Positions 15,121 to 26,242 are shown, numbered from the stretch's first letter. The stretch is 64,000 nucleotides of DNA from Amycolatopsis alba DSM 44262 (GCF_000384215.1 NZ_KB913032.1:3861665-3925664), one strand, 5' to 3'. The notes: generated by a model from the sequence alone, not told the origin. Made by a program: numbers and translations.

Positions 15121-18100
15121 GTGAGATCGTCGCGTCTGAGATCGCGTCTCGGTGTTGTCAGCATCGTGGTGGCCGTGGCTTTCGGGGTACTCCCGGCCAC
15201 GGCTTTCGCATCTCCAGAGGAAAGCGCTTCCCCGGTGCCGTCGGCGGTGCCGAATTCCGCGCCCGACACCGCGGCCGCGACGAAATTCGCCAAGCAGGGC
15301 CAGAAGAAGGTCCGGGTCGACGACCTGACCTCCGAGCGTTCGGAAACCGTCGCCAACCCGGACGGCTCCCTGACTCAGACGCAGACCACCCGGCCGGTCC
15401 GGGTCTCTCGTGACGGTGACTGGGTTCCCGCGGACTCCACGCTGAGCCCTGGCCCGAGCGGGGCGCTGTCCCCGAAGGCCGCGATGGCCGATATCGCGCT
15501 TTCCGCAGGTCGGCGCGGGGATGTCCAGACCGCGGGAGCCGCACCGCTGCTGCAGTTGAGCGCCAGGGGCACCTCGGTGGGGCTCGACTGGCCAGGGGTG
15601 CTTCCCCAGCCGATCGTCTCGGGTGCCACCGCCACCTACCCCGACGTGCTTCCCGGCGTCGACCTCAAGGTCGAGGTCGACGTGGACAAGGTTCACGAGG
15701 TCGTCGTGATCAAGACGCCGGAGGCGGCGAAGAACCCGGCCATCGCGAAGATCAAGCTGGGCCTGCCGGTGAAGAACGGCAAGCTCACCAAGGACGAGGA
15801 CGGCGCGCTCCGGGTCAAGGACGCCAAGGGAGCCGACGTCTTCCTGGCCAAGGCGCCCTTGATGTGGGACTCGTCGGGAGTCGAACCCGACGCGACGGAC
15901 TTCGTCCGCGGTCCGGGGACGGGCGGTCGCCAGGCCAAGGTGTCGACCGAGATCTCGGGTAAGTCGCTGCTCCTCACGCCTGACGCCGACCTGCTGGCGA
16001 ACGCCGCCTACCCGGTTTACGTCGACCCGACCTGGCAGACGAACTACTGCTCCAACTGCGGCCGTAACCACTACCTGGTCCAGCACGCCTGCGGCGCTTC
16101 GAAGACGCCGGGCGACGCGGTCTGGGACTCGGCCGACCAGCTCAAGGTCGGGTACATCTACGACTCCCAGGCGAGCTGCGCGGGGCACCTCGTCACCGCG
16201 CGCTCCTTTGTGGAAATGAACCTCGGGGGACTGGCCGGGAAGCTGATCTACAGCGCGCAACTGAACCTGGCGGTGACCAACCCGAACGATTGCACCAGCT
16301 ACAACGAGGTGGTTCTGACCAATCCGATCGGTCCTGGACTGAAGTTCGGGAGCGGCCCGGCACAGGGCCGGTGGCTCGGACGCGTGAGTGGCTGCCCGAC
16401 CAACGTCGGTTTCGACGTCTTACCAGCCGTCAAGGACCTGGTGGGAGGCGGTGGGGCGACCTTCACCTTCGGCATCCTCTCGCCCAACGAGAACGATCAG
16501 AAGACCTGGAAGAAGTATTCCCCTCAGGTCGGTTTCTCGATCACCTACAACTCGCTTCCGAAGTCGCCTGCCAACCTCGCCATCGTCAACGGGACTGCGA
16601 CCTATCCCTGTGGCCTGCCCGCCCCTGGCCAGCCGTGGGTCCGCCCGGTGCTCGGTCGCACCAGCACCGGTTACGTGGTCAAGGCGAACGTCCAGGACCC
16701 GGACGGCGGCATGCTCTGGACCGGTTTCCGTGTCTACAAGGGCTGGGTGAGTACCGGGAACTACTTCTGGGACAACCGTGAGGCCGTTGTCGACAACGTC
16801 TTGAGCGACTCGAACGTCGCCAATCGCAACGCTCAGGCGACTCTGTTCATGGACTCGATGCCCGCGGACGGGATCTACTCCTTCGACGCGCACGTCACCG
16901 ACGGCCGGGAAACCAGTTGGGCGGGCGCTTGCGAAGTCGAAGTCCAACTCTCCGCTCCCGCCGCCCCGTCGGTGTCGTCCCAGACGTATCCGAGTGGCAG
17001 CTTCGGAGGTGGCCCCGGCCGGGCGGGTGACTTCACCTTCTCGGTGGCCAACACCCCGACCTCGGTCGGAAGCTATGTGTGGAAGCTCGACAACACCGCG
17101 CCGCCCACCTGCAACGGGACCGAGCCCGGCACGGTCAAACCCGCCGCGTACAGCGGCCCCGTGACCGCCGCCATCGCCCCACAGACGAAGGGGGCGCACG
17201 TCCTGAGCGTCTGGTCGTGCAACCGGGCGAAGACACCGTCGACCAGGGTCGACTACAACTTCAGCGTCCGCGACGTCACAGCGCCTCTCGCGTCTTGGCA
17301 GTTCGAAGGCAACGGCGCTTCCCAGGCGACCGGCCTGCGTTACGTCGGTGAGGGCAGGGGAGCGTTCACCGACGGCAAGATCGGTGAAGGCGCGGCCATG
17401 TCGGGCCAGGCAGGCGACTACTTCGCGACCGGTGCGCAGGTGCTGGACACGACGAAGTCCTTCTCGGCTTCCGCTTGGGTGAATCCCACAGGCCTGACCA
17501 GCAGGCGGGTCGTGCTTTCCCAGGACGGCAGCCAGAGCAGCGGTTTCGCCTTGCAGTACCACGAATCCGGCAAGTGGGCCTTCAGCATCGCCGACTCGGC
17601 CCAGGCCAACCCGGCGCAAAGTTCCGCCTTCTCCACCGCTGCTCCGACCGAGGGCGCGTGGACACATCTCACGGGTGTTTACGACGCCACCGCGAAAACG
17701 GCGACGCTCTACGTCAACGGGCAAGCACAAGCCACGGTCAGCGCCACCGGTTCCGGCAGCTCGGGACCGTTGGTCGTGGGCGGCGGGAAATCCGGCGGTG
17801 TGCGGGCAAACCTGTACTCCGGGAAACTCGATGAGGCCGTGCTCTTCGACCGTGCGCTGACCGCTGCGGAAGTGTCTTCGCTGCACGGAAACAACGGCGT
17901 TCCGACCGGTCTTTCGGCCACCCGCGAGTACGCGTTCGAGAGCAGCACGGCGGACGCGACCGGAAAAGACGGCGCCCTCACTTTCGCTCCTGGCTCGGGG
18001 TATGCCACCGGCTACAGCGACTCCGCCGGACAATCCGCCACGGAGAGCAAGGTCGGACTGTCGTCCGGCCAGGCTTTCGTCAGCGACGGCCCCGGATACG

Positions 18101-19323
18101 GGCAGACGAAGACACCGGTGATCGACACCGCGCAGAGCTTCACCGTTTCGGCGTGGGTGAAACTGGCCGACACCAACGGTTACTACGTCGTGGCCGGACA
18201 AGACGGCACCCGCTCCAGTGCCTTCCAGTTGCGCTACTCCCCGGACGTGAACCGGTGGATCATGGGGCTTTCGGCCGCAGACGACGATACGGACAAGTAT
18301 CGGTGGGCGTCCTCCACCAGCGTCCCGCAGGCGGGTGTCTGGACACATTTGACCGGCGTCTACGACTCTTCCACGGCCAAAGCGCTGATCTACGTGAACG
18401 GTGTTCTTGAAGGGCAGACAGCCATTCCCGCAGGGACCACCTGGACCGCGGCCGGCGGCTTCGCCGTCGGGCAGGTGCGGTGGCAGGGCCATCCGTCGCC
18501 GTACTTCAAGGGCAGCATCGACCAGGTTCAGGTCTGGGACCGGGCGCTCCCCGCCGCTGAGACCGCCGATCTGGCCAACACCGCTGTGCTCCGGGCCAAC
18601 TACCAGCTCGACGGCAGCACCGCCGACGGAGTCACCGGCGCGGCCGGTGTCGTCTCGGGCGGCGCGGCCATGGTCAACGACAACGGCGTCAACGTCGCGA
18701 AGTTCGACAAGTCCTGGAGCGGGTCGATCGAGGGGCCGCGCCCGCCCGCACTTCGGGCCGACCGGAGCTTCACCGTCGAAGCCTGGGTGAAGCACAAGTG
18801 GACTCCGGAGGACGTCCAGGACGCCAAGCTTCGCAGTCCTGCGAACAGCGTGGGCGGAGACGATGCCACCCGAGCCGCTGTCGCGCTGAACGATCCGAAG
18901 TTCTCGCCTTTCCTTCTGGGGTACAGGCCGTCCAAGGACGCGGCAGGCAACTGGTACGGCAAGTGGAGCTGGCTGGCCAGTTCGCCGTCCGCCACCGCTG
19001 GGCAGCCGACTCCGGCGATCGGGGTCACGTCGGAAAGCGTCGACGAGAACACGTGGACGCATTTGACCGGAACCTACGACGCGGTCACCGATGTGGCCTG
19101 CCTCTATGCGGAGACCGACGAGCGGCAATTTCAACCCGTGTGCCGGACTGGCGTCGCGGGCTGGGCAGGCAACAGCGATATCGCGAGTTTCCTGATCGGA
19201 CGGGGTATCTGGGACGGATACAAATCCGATTTCTGGTACGGCGATGTCCGCGGAGTTCGCGTCTACACCGGTGTGCTCGACGCGCAACGCATCGCCGCGG
19301 ACATGATCCTCGACCACCCCTGA
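15121..19323 (+). CDS. Large secreted LamG-domain protein
   Basis: 1400 residues with a clear Sec signal peptide (Arg-rich start, VVSIVVAVAFGVLPATAFA). The N-terminal ~320 residues are a beta-rich domain of the kind found at the front of actinomycete RHS/LamG proteins. Cysteine pairs follow (CSNC, CGAS). Three concanavalin-type LamG domains start near residues 724, 936 and 1158, each with the recurring EGAWTHLTGVYD-type strand. The GTG start follows GAGGGGG. It lies 55 bp upstream of the RHS toxin on the same strand, an arrangement common in actinomycetes, and probably helps surface display or target-cell binding. No enzymatic motif was seen. Confidence 0.85.
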   Translation: MRSSRLRSRLGVVSIVVAVAFGVLPATAFASPEESASPVPSAVPNSAPDTAAATKFAKQGQKKVRVDDLTSERSETVANPDGSLTQTQTTRPVRVSRDGDWVPADSTLSPGPSGALSPKAAMADIALSAGRRGDVQTAGAAPLLQLSARGTSVGLDWPGVLPQPIVSGATATYPDVLPGVDLKVEVDVDKVHEVVVIKTPEAAKNPAIAKIKLGLPVKNGKLTKDEDGALRVKDAKGADVFLAKAPLMWDSSGVEPDATDFVRGPGTGGRQAKVSTEISGKSLLLTPDADLLANAAYPVYVDPTWQTNYCSNCGRNHYLVQHACGASKTPGDAVWDSADQLKVGYIYDSQASCAGHLVTARSFVEMNLGGLAGKLIYSAQLNLAVTNPNDCTSYNEVVLTNPIGPGLKFGSGPAQGRWLGRVSGCPTNVGFDVLPAVKDLVGGGGATFTFGILSPNENDQKTWKKYSPQVGFSITYNSLPKSPANLAIVNGTATYPCGLPAPGQPWVRPVLGRTSTGYVVKANVQDPDGGMLWTGFRVYKGWVSTGNYFWDNREAVVDNVLSDSNVANRNAQATLFMDSMPADGIYSFDAHVTDGRETSWAGACEVEVQLSAPAAPSVSSQTYPSGSFGGGPGRAGDFTFSVANTPTSVGSYVWKLDNTAPPTCNGTEPGTVKPAAYSGPVTAAIAPQTKGAHVLSVWSCNRAKTPSTRVDYNFSVRDVTAPLASWQFEGNGASQATGLRYVGEGRGAFTDGKIGEGAAMSGQAGDYFATGAQVLDTTKSFSASAWVNPTGLTSRRVVLSQDGSQSSGFALQYHESGKWAFSIADSAQANPAQSSAFSTAAPTEGAWTHLTGVYDATAKTATLYVNGQAQATVSATGSGSSGPLVVGGGKSGGVRANLYSGKLDEAVLFDRALTAAEVSSLHGNNGVPTGLSATREYAFESSTADATGKDGALTFAPGSGYATGYSDSAGQSATESKVGLSSGQAFVSDGPGYGQTKTPVIDTAQSFTVSAWVKLADTNGYYVVAGQDGTRSSAFQLRYSPDVNRWIMGLSAADDDTDKYRWASSTSVPQAGVWTHLTGVYDSSTAKALIYVNGVLEGQTAIPAGTTWTAAGGFAVGQVRWQGHPSPYFKGSIDQVQVWDRALPAAETADLANTAVLRANYQLDGSTADGVTGAAGVVSGGAAMVNDNGVNVAKFDKSWSGSIEGPRPPALRADRSFTVEAWVKHKWTPEDVQDAKLRSPANSVGGDDATRAAVALNDPKFSPFLLGYRPSKDAAGNWYGKWSWLASSPSATAGQPTPAIGVTSESVDENTWTHLTGTYDAVTDVACLYAETDERQFQPVCRTGVAGWAGNSDIASFLIGRGIWDGYKSDFWYGDVRGVRVYTGVLDAQRIAADMILDHP

Positions 19324-19378
19324 TTCTTCCCCTCCGGCTCGGCAGACGCTCCATCTGAACCCTTGGGCAGGCTTCGTC

Positions 19379-22300
19379 ATGCGTAAAGAAACCCGCTGGA
19401 CCCGCATCGGCCGGTTTTCCCGTGTCACCGCGTTGGCCGTGACCGCGATCATGCTCGCGTCCGGTGGCGCGGCGATCGCGCTCGAAAGCAGGGGCAGCAC
19501 ACCGGGCTGGTCGCTCGGGCCGGGTCAGAAGGACCAGAGCGTCCCGGTCACGCCGCTCGTCGCCCCGGCGTCGCCACCGCCGGTGTTGCCGGACGCGAAG
19601 GTGACTCCGCCGGTTTGGCCGGGAGCGGCGGAAACCGAGGTCGAAGTGCTCGCCGGCCGTCAGCCGCAGGGGCTCGGTGTCCAGAGCGTGGCGAACGGCA
19701 CCCCGGTGAAACTCGGCTGGGCGAAGGCGAAGGACGCCACCGCCAAGAAGGCGGGGCCCGCGCCGAAAGCTCGCGTCCGTGTCGCGGATCAGAAGACCAG
19801 TGACGCACTCGGACTCCGCGGTGTCGTGCTCGCCGTGACCGACACCGGTGTCGGCGCCGAACCGGTGAATGTCGCGGTGGACTACCGGGCGTTCGGGAGC
19901 GCCTACGGCGCGGGCTGGGCCGATCGGCTGCAACTGGTGGAACTGCCGGGCTGCGCGCTGGTGACACCGGCGAAGGCCGAGTGCCGGACGAAAACCCCGG
20001 TTCCAGGGACGGTGAACGACGGCAAGACACGGCAAGTCTCGGCGGACGTCGCGCTCGGGAGCGCCGCGCCCCGTGTCTTCGCCGTGACGGCCGCGGCGAG
20101 CGGTTCCGCCGGAAACGTGTCCGCCCAGCCGTTGTCCGCGGCCGGATCGTGGTCCAGCGGCGGGTCTTCCGGGAGTTTCTCTTACAGCTACCCGTTCGCG
20201 GTCCCGTCCGCGCCGAGTGGAGCGGCGCCGAGCCTCGCGCTTTCGTACTCCTCCAGTGGCGTCGACGGGCTGACCTCCGCGACCAACAACCAGGCGTCCT
20301 GGGTCGGCGATGGATGGGACTTCACGCCGGGCGGTTACGTGGTCCGCAACTACCTGCCGTGCAGCGAGGACCTCGGCGGCAACAACGGGCAGACCAAGAC
20401 CGGTGACCAGTGCTGGGGGATCGACAACGCGACCCTCGTCCTCGGCGGCAAGTCGACGGAGCTGATCAAACTCGCCGGGACGAACCAGTGGCGGCCGAAG
20501 AACGACGACGGCTCCAAGATCGAACTGCTCACCGGAGCCGCCAACACCGCCCAGGACGGGCAGCACTGGAAGGTCACCACCGGCGACGGGACCCAGTACT
20601 TCCTGGGACTCAACCGCCCGCCCGGCTGGTCGTCCGGCAAAGCCGAGACCCAGTCCACCTGGACGGTCCCGGTGTTCGGCAACAACGACGGCGAAGCCTG
20701 CTACAAGCCGAACAACTTCGCCGGTTCGTCGTGCCGTCAACCGTGGCGCTGGAACCTGGACTACGTGGTGGACCCGCACGGGAACGCCAGCACGTACTAC
20801 TACCAGCCGGAGATCAACTACTACGGGCTCAACCAGAACGTCACGACCGCCGGAACCGAATACACCGCCGGTGGATATCCGCTGCGGATCGAATACGGCC
20901 TGCGGCTGAAGGACGGCAGCGTCTACGGTTCCGCGCCCACGAACCAGGTCGTTTTCGAAACCGCGGAGCGCTGCCTCCCGTCCGGCGCGGTGACCTGTGC
21001 CCCCGAGCAACTGAACTCCACGACCGCCTCGTCCTGGCCGGATGTCCCGTCCGAACAGATCTGCGCGAAGGACAAACCCTGCGACTACGGGTCGCCGGCG
21101 TTCTTCACCCGCAAACGGCTGACCACGGTCCGGACGCAGTACAACAACGCGGGCACGCAGACCGACGTCGACGTCTGGAACCTGGCCCACACGTTCCCCG
21201 GCACAGGTGACGCCTCTCCGTCCGCGCTGTGGCTGTCCTCGGTCACCCACACCGGGAAGGGCGGTGGCGGGAGCATCACCCTCCCGGCCACGACGTTCGG
21301 CGGATTCATGTTCGCGAACCGGGTCGACACGGTCGGCGACAAGTACAACCCGATCACCCGCTACCGGGTCAACGAGATCAGGACCGAGACCGGCGGACGG
21401 ATCGGCGTCGCCTACTCCGGCCCCGATTGCGTGGCGGGGACACGCATGCCCGCGTCACCCGAGACCGACACGATGCGCTGCTACGCGTCGTTCTGGAGCC
21501 CGCCGGCGGCGAAGGACCCGGTCCTCGACTGGTTCCACAAGTACGTCGTCACGGACATTTCCGAAGAAGACCTGACCGCGGGCGGGGTCGCGGTCAAGAC
21601 GCACTACGACTACCTCGGCGACGCCGCGTGGCATTACGACGAAGGCCAGTTCACGCCGAAGGAGCGGAAGACCTGGAGCCAGTGGCGTGGCTACGGCGTC
21701 GTCCGGACGTCCATCGGCCAGCCGTCCGCCACCCAGACGGTGACGGAGTCGGTGTACCTGCGCGGGATGGACGGCGACCACTTGCCGAACAACGGCAAAC
21801 GCACGGTCTCCGTCGAGGACTCCGAAAAGGGAACGATCGTCGACCAGGATCCCTTCCAAGGGTTCCTCCGCGAAACCAGGACCTACCTTCCCGGTACGAC
21901 GACGGTCGACAACGCGGCCATCAACGACCCCTGGCTCCGCGGTCCGACGGCGACGAGCGCGGACGGCCTGCTCAAAGCGCATTCGGTCGACACCGCCACC
22001 GTGCGGGGCCGCACCCTGCTGTCCGACGGCAAGACCTACCGCCGTAACCAGGTGAACAAGAAGTTCAACGACAACGGCCTCGTCATCGAGCAGGAGGACC
22101 TCGGCGACACCGGCGTCCCCACGGACGACACCTGTACCAAGACGACCTACGTCCCGAACGCCGCGGGGATGTTCGACAAGTCGAGCGAAGTCGAGATGTT
22201 CGCCGGGACCTGCGCGGGTACGGCGACGGCGGCCACGGTCATCACCAACGCTCGGGTCTCCTATGACAAGCAGGCCTTCGGTGTTCCGCCGACGGCGGGC

Positions 22301-25300
22301 AACATCACGCGTACCGACACGCTCAGCGGTTGGGACGCCACAGGCAAGAAGTTCCTGACGACCGCGACGAACGAGTACGACGCCTACGGCCGTGAGACGT
22401 TGTCCACCGACGTGGCCGGTGCGGTGACGAAGACCGCGTACACGCACAGTGCCGGCGGACAGGTCACCGAAGTCGCCGTGACGAACCCGCTGGGCTGGGT
22501 CTCGACGACCACCAAGGAACCCGCTCGGGGAAACCCGGTGTTCTCGGTCGACGTGAACAAGGTCCGCACGGACATCACCTACGACGCACTGGGACGCAAG
22601 ACGGCGGTCTGGAATCCGGGCCGCAGCAAGCTCGACGGCGACAAGGCGACAGCGACCTTCGCCTACACCGACGCGGCGACTTCACCGACCGCCGTCCCCA
22701 CGACGGTGGCAACGAAAGCCTTGCAGGACAACGGCGAGTACACGACGTCGTACGCGATCTACGACGGCCTCGGGCGGACGAGGCAGGCACAGTCCGTGGC
22801 GTCCGGTGGCGGACGGATCATCAGCGACACCGTCTACGACTCACGCGGGCTTCCGTTCAAGTCCAACAACGGCTACTTCAACGACGCTTCCGGGCCCGTC
22901 GCGAAGCTGGTGACCGTCGCGGACAACACGGTGTTCAACCAGACCGTGACGGAGTACGACAGCCGTGCCCGCGCGACGGCGTCGATCCTGATGTCCAAGG
23001 GCGTCAAGCAGTGGCAGACGTCGACCATCTACGGCGGCGACCGGGTCACGACCATTCCGCCGAGGGGCGCGTCACCGCAGACCGTGGTGACCGACGTACA
23101 CGGGCAGACCGTCCAGCGACTGCTCTACACGGACGGATACACGCCGGGAGCGGCCAATCCGGCCGACGTCACGAACTACGCGTACAACGCCGCGGGCGCC
23201 ATGACGTCGATGTCCGACGCCGCGGGCAATGTCTGGTCGACCGGCTACGACCTGCGCGGCCGCAAGATCCGGCAGACCGATCCGGACGCGGGGGAGTCGA
23301 CCTTTGCCTACGACGACGCCGGGCAGCTGACCTCGTCCACCGATTCCCGCGGCAAGGCCACCTTCTACACCTACGACAAACTCGGCCGGAAGACCCAGAC
23401 CAACGCGGATTCGGCCACCGGCACCAAACTGGCGGGCTGGACCTACGACACCCTCCCCAACGGCATCGGTCTGCCCGCTTCGTCGACCCGGTGGGTGGGC
23501 ACGGACGCGTACACCACGCGTGTCGTGGCCTACGACAAGTACGGCAGGTCGACCAAGAACGCCGTCGATGTGCCGGCCGTCGAAAAGGGTTTGGCCGGGA
23601 CCTACGAGTTCAGCACCACGTACACGGCGACGGGTGCCATCGCGTCCACGGTGAGCCCGAAGGCCGGCAACCTGCCGCTCGAACACGTGCGGCACACGTA
23701 CAACGAGCTCGGACTGCCGTCCACGACGTACGCGATCGACTCGCTGGGCACGACGACCAACCTGATCTCGAAGACCGACTACACCTCGTTCAACGAGATG
23801 TCCCGCATGCAGTTCGACGGTGAGAAGTCCACCGTGAACGTCGGCGTGACGCAGACCTACGACGAGATCACGCGGCGCCCGCAGACGACCACCGTCAACC
23901 GGGCGACCCAGATCGGCTCGCAGCTGACCAACCGGACCTACGGTTACGACCCGGCCGGCAACGTCACGAAGATCTCCGACACCCCGTCGGGCGCGCCTGC
24001 CGACACCCAGTGTTTCGAATACGACTACCAGCGGCGGATGACCGAAGCCTGGACTCCGTCTTCGGCCGACTGCGCGACGGCCAAGTCGGCTTCCGCGCTC
24101 GGCGGCGCCGCGCCGTACTGGAAGTCGTACTCCTTCGACAAGACCGGGAACCGCACGAAGGAGGTCGACCACAAGTCGACCGGTGACGTCACGAACACGT
24201 CCATCTACCCGGCGGCCGGGCCGACCGCGGTCAAGCCGCACGCCCTGCAGAAGGTGGACACGAGCGGCCCGAACGGAACCTCGACGAGCGGCTACACCTA
24301 CGACCAGGCCGGCTCGATGCTGACGCGGAACGTCGGCGGTGACACCCAGACGTTCACCTACGACCACGAAGGCAGGACCGAAGGCGTCACGACGGCTTCG
24401 GGGGAAAGCAAGTACATCTACGACGCGAACGGCACTCGGCTCGTCACCCGCGCTCCGACCGGCACCACGCTGGCGATCGGCGACCTCGAGCTGGTCACCA
24501 CCACCGGCACGACCGGTGTCTCCGCGACCCGCTTCTATCAGCACGGCGGAGTCCAGGTCGCGGTCCGAGTCGGTGGCTCCGCCCTCAAGTGGATGCTCGG
24601 TGATCTTCACGGCACGAACGGCCTGGCGATCTCCGCGGGGACGCTCACGCCCACTCAGCGCTACATGGATCCCTTCGGTAATCCGCGCGGCCCGGCCCCG
24701 TCCACCTGGCCGGACAAGCACGGTTTCGTCGGCGGCTACCAGGACGCGACCGGCCTGACCCACCTCGGCGCACGCGAATACGACCCGGCGCTGGGCAGGT
24801 TCACCAAGGCCGACCCGGTGCTGGATCCGGCCGTTCCGCAGCTGTGGAATCCGTACTCCTACGCGAACAACTCGCCGGCGACCATGACGGACCCGTCCGG
24901 CATGTCGGCTTGCTTCCACATGGGTGAGGACGGTCTGTTCTGCCACGAAGGCACCGAACAAGCGGCCAAGTGCACGGGTAGTTGCACGGTGATGGCCAGC
25001 TCCCCGTCTTCCCCACAGGGCAAAAAATACGCGGCCGAGGAGCGGGAGAAGGCCAAACGGGGCTACAACGAGAAGTCCTACAAAGAAGCGCAAGCCGTCA
25101 TGAAGAAGTCCAAATGGGACGTCTTCATAGACGCGGCCGGTGAACTGATCAAGAGCCTCATCGGCTGGGACGACATCATGGGCTGCATCGAGGGCTCGGT
25201 CGGCTCGTGCATCAGCACCCTCCTCAACTTCATCCCCTGGGGCAAGATCCTGAAGGTCGGCGAGATCGTCGCCAGCTTCTGGAAGGGCGCGCGGGCTCTG

Positions 25301-26242
25301 GCCACCTTCGGCCGTGAAGTGGAGAAGGCCCAGAAGGTCATCGCCGACACCGAGCGCATCCTGGCCGACGCCGAGATGGCGGCGAACGCGGTGCAAACGG
25401 TGGTTGCCGCCAGTGAAGGTGAAGGCGTCGTCGGTGCGGCCGCCGCGGCCATGGGCGGCGCCGCCGCGGCGAGCGGCTCGGGCTGCAACAGCTTCGTCCC
25501 CGGTACGCAGGTCTTGATGGCGGATGGCACGACGAAGCCGATCGAGCAGGTGACACTTAACGATCAGGTGCAAGCCACGGACCCCGAGACGGGTACCACA
25601 ATTTCACGCGACGTTGTTGCCACGATCGTGGGTGACGGGCCGAAGCACCTGGTTGAGGTCACTCCCGTGGGTGCGGCCTCCATAGTAGCTACCCAAGATC
25701 ATCCCTTCTGGCTTCCCGATGCTCGGGAATGGGTGCTGGCAAAGGACCTGCGACTGGGAGCGTGGCTGCAAACCAGTTCATCCGGTCAGGTGCAGGTGGG
25801 TGCCATTCGTACCTTCGACGTAGATACTCGCGTCTATAACCTGACCGTCGATGACCTCCACACGTTCTATGTGCTCGCAGGCGGCATCGCAGTACTGGTG
25901 CACAATGCTGATAGCTGCGCCAACTGGAGTCCTAAGAGCGTGCCGACCTTCGGGCATTCCTTCTCGAGACATGGCGCCGGGGCGAAGAAAACAAGGAGTC
26001 TGACCGGTCGTGCAGCCAGAACGGGAAACGAGCAGGGTCAATGGCTTGACGATGATGCTGCCGCGACCTTCCTGAAGAACTCTCACATGGCGGACGCGGG
26101 TGATAGGTCGGTGAGAATTCCGAGAGGGCTTGGACAGGTAGTCATGCCTGATGGGAGTATCGTTCAAGCTACCGCTGCGACACTGATACCAAGTCGCAAC
26201 GGTCTCTATAGGACGGCGTATCCCATTGTTGGGCCAAGGTAA
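19379..26242 (+). CDS. RHS-repeat polymorphic toxin with Hint peptidase and C-terminal toxin domain
   Basis: 2287 residues. A signal or anchor sequence (about 15-35) is followed by a SpvB-like beta region (PLSAAGSWSSGGSSGSFSYS onward), then YD/RHS repeats, and the RHS core ending AREYDPALGRFTKADPVLD and DPSG near 1800-1841. A hydrophobic pretoxin region follows. A Hint domain (about 2036-2180) begins CNSFVPGTQVLMADG and includes TQDHPFWL and VLVHNAD, so it should release the tip by self-cleavage. The last ~107 residues are the toxin: HSFSRHGAG, GQWLDDDAAATFL, and TAYP near the end. That layout suggests a BECR-fold RNase, unproven. GC drops from inside the Hint domain onward. Confidence 0.92.
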   Translation: MRKETRWTRIGRFSRVTALAVTAIMLASGGAAIALESRGSTPGWSLGPGQKDQSVPVTPLVAPASPPPVLPDAKVTPPVWPGAAETEVEVLAGRQPQGLGVQSVANGTPVKLGWAKAKDATAKKAGPAPKARVRVADQKTSDALGLRGVVLAVTDTGVGAEPVNVAVDYRAFGSAYGAGWADRLQLVELPGCALVTPAKAECRTKTPVPGTVNDGKTRQVSADVALGSAAPRVFAVTAAASGSAGNVSAQPLSAAGSWSSGGSSGSFSYSYPFAVPSAPSGAAPSLALSYSSSGVDGLTSATNNQASWVGDGWDFTPGGYVVRNYLPCSEDLGGNNGQTKTGDQCWGIDNATLVLGGKSTELIKLAGTNQWRPKNDDGSKIELLTGAANTAQDGQHWKVTTGDGTQYFLGLNRPPGWSSGKAETQSTWTVPVFGNNDGEACYKPNNFAGSSCRQPWRWNLDYVVDPHGNASTYYYQPEINYYGLNQNVTTAGTEYTAGGYPLRIEYGLRLKDGSVYGSAPTNQVVFETAERCLPSGAVTCAPEQLNSTTASSWPDVPSEQICAKDKPCDYGSPAFFTRKRLTTVRTQYNNAGTQTDVDVWNLAHTFPGTGDASPSALWLSSVTHTGKGGGGSITLPATTFGGFMFANRVDTVGDKYNPITRYRVNEIRTETGGRIGVAYSGPDCVAGTRMPASPETDTMRCYASFWSPPAAKDPVLDWFHKYVVTDISEEDLTAGGVAVKTHYDYLGDAAWHYDEGQFTPKERKTWSQWRGYGVVRTSIGQPSATQTVTESVYLRGMDGDHLPNNGKRTVSVEDSEKGTIVDQDPFQGFLRETRTYLPGTTTVDNAAINDPWLRGPTATSADGLLKAHSVDTATVRGRTLLSDGKTYRRNQVNKKFNDNGLVIEQEDLGDTGVPTDDTCTKTTYVPNAAGMFDKSSEVEMFAGTCAGTATAATVITNARVSYDKQAFGVPPTAGNITRTDTLSGWDATGKKFLTTATNEYDAYGRETLSTDVAGAVTKTAYTHSAGGQVTEVAVTNPLGWVSTTTKEPARGNPVFSVDVNKVRTDITYDALGRKTAVWNPGRSKLDGDKATATFAYTDAATSPTAVPTTVATKALQDNGEYTTSYAIYDGLGRTRQAQSVASGGGRIISDTVYDSRGLPFKSNNGYFNDASGPVAKLVTVADNTVFNQTVTEYDSRARATASILMSKGVKQWQTSTIYGGDRVTTIPPRGASPQTVVTDVHGQTVQRLLYTDGYTPGAANPADVTNYAYNAAGAMTSMSDAAGNVWSTGYDLRGRKIRQTDPDAGESTFAYDDAGQLTSSTDSRGKATFYTYDKLGRKTQTNADSATGTKLAGWTYDTLPNGIGLPASSTRWVGTDAYTTRVVAYDKYGRSTKNAVDVPAVEKGLAGTYEFSTTYTATGAIASTVSPKAGNLPLEHVRHTYNELGLPSTTYAIDSLGTTTNLISKTDYTSFNEMSRMQFDGEKSTVNVGVTQTYDEITRRPQTTTVNRATQIGSQLTNRTYGYDPAGNVTKISDTPSGAPADTQCFEYDYQRRMTEAWTPSSADCATAKSASALGGAAPYWKSYSFDKTGNRTKEVDHKSTGDVTNTSIYPAAGPTAVKPHALQKVDTSGPNGTSTSGYTYDQAGSMLTRNVGGDTQTFTYDHEGRTEGVTTASGESKYIYDANGTRLVTRAPTGTTLAIGDLELVTTTGTTGVSATRFYQHGGVQVAVRVGGSALKWMLGDLHGTNGLAISAGTLTPTQRYMDPFGNPRGPAPSTWPDKHGFVGGYQDATGLTHLGAREYDPALGRFTKADPVLDPAVPQLWNPYSYANNSPATMTDPSGMSACFHMGEDGLFCHEGTEQAAKCTGSCTVMASSPSSPQGKKYAAEEREKAKRGYNEKSYKEAQAVMKKSKWDVFIDAAGELIKSLIGWDDIMGCIEGSVGSCISTLLNFIPWGKILKVGEIVASFWKGARALATFGREVEKAQKVIADTERILADAEMAANAVQTVVAASEGEGVVGAAAAAMGGAAAASGSGCNSFVPGTQVLMADGTTKPIEQVTLNDQVQATDPETGTTISRDVVATIVGDGPKHLVEVTPVGAASIVATQDHPFWLPDAREWVLAKDLRLGAWLQTSSSGQVQVGAIRTFDVDTRVYNLTVDDLHTFYVLAGGIAVLVHNADSCANWSPKSVPTFGHSFSRHGAGAKKTRSLTGRAARTGNEQGQWLDDDAAATFLKNSHMADAGDRSVRIPRGLGQVVMPDGSIVQATAATLIPSRNGLYRTAYPIVGPR

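Noticed and set aside
16420..21250. Long minus-strand open frames opposite the LamG and RHS genes
   Set aside because: Artefacts of GC-rich codon use in the genes on the other strand; no ribosome-binding sites or domains.
23072..25573. 830-codon minus-strand open frame opposite the RHS repeats
   Set aside because: Same reason; the plus strand encodes canonical YD repeats and the RHS core.
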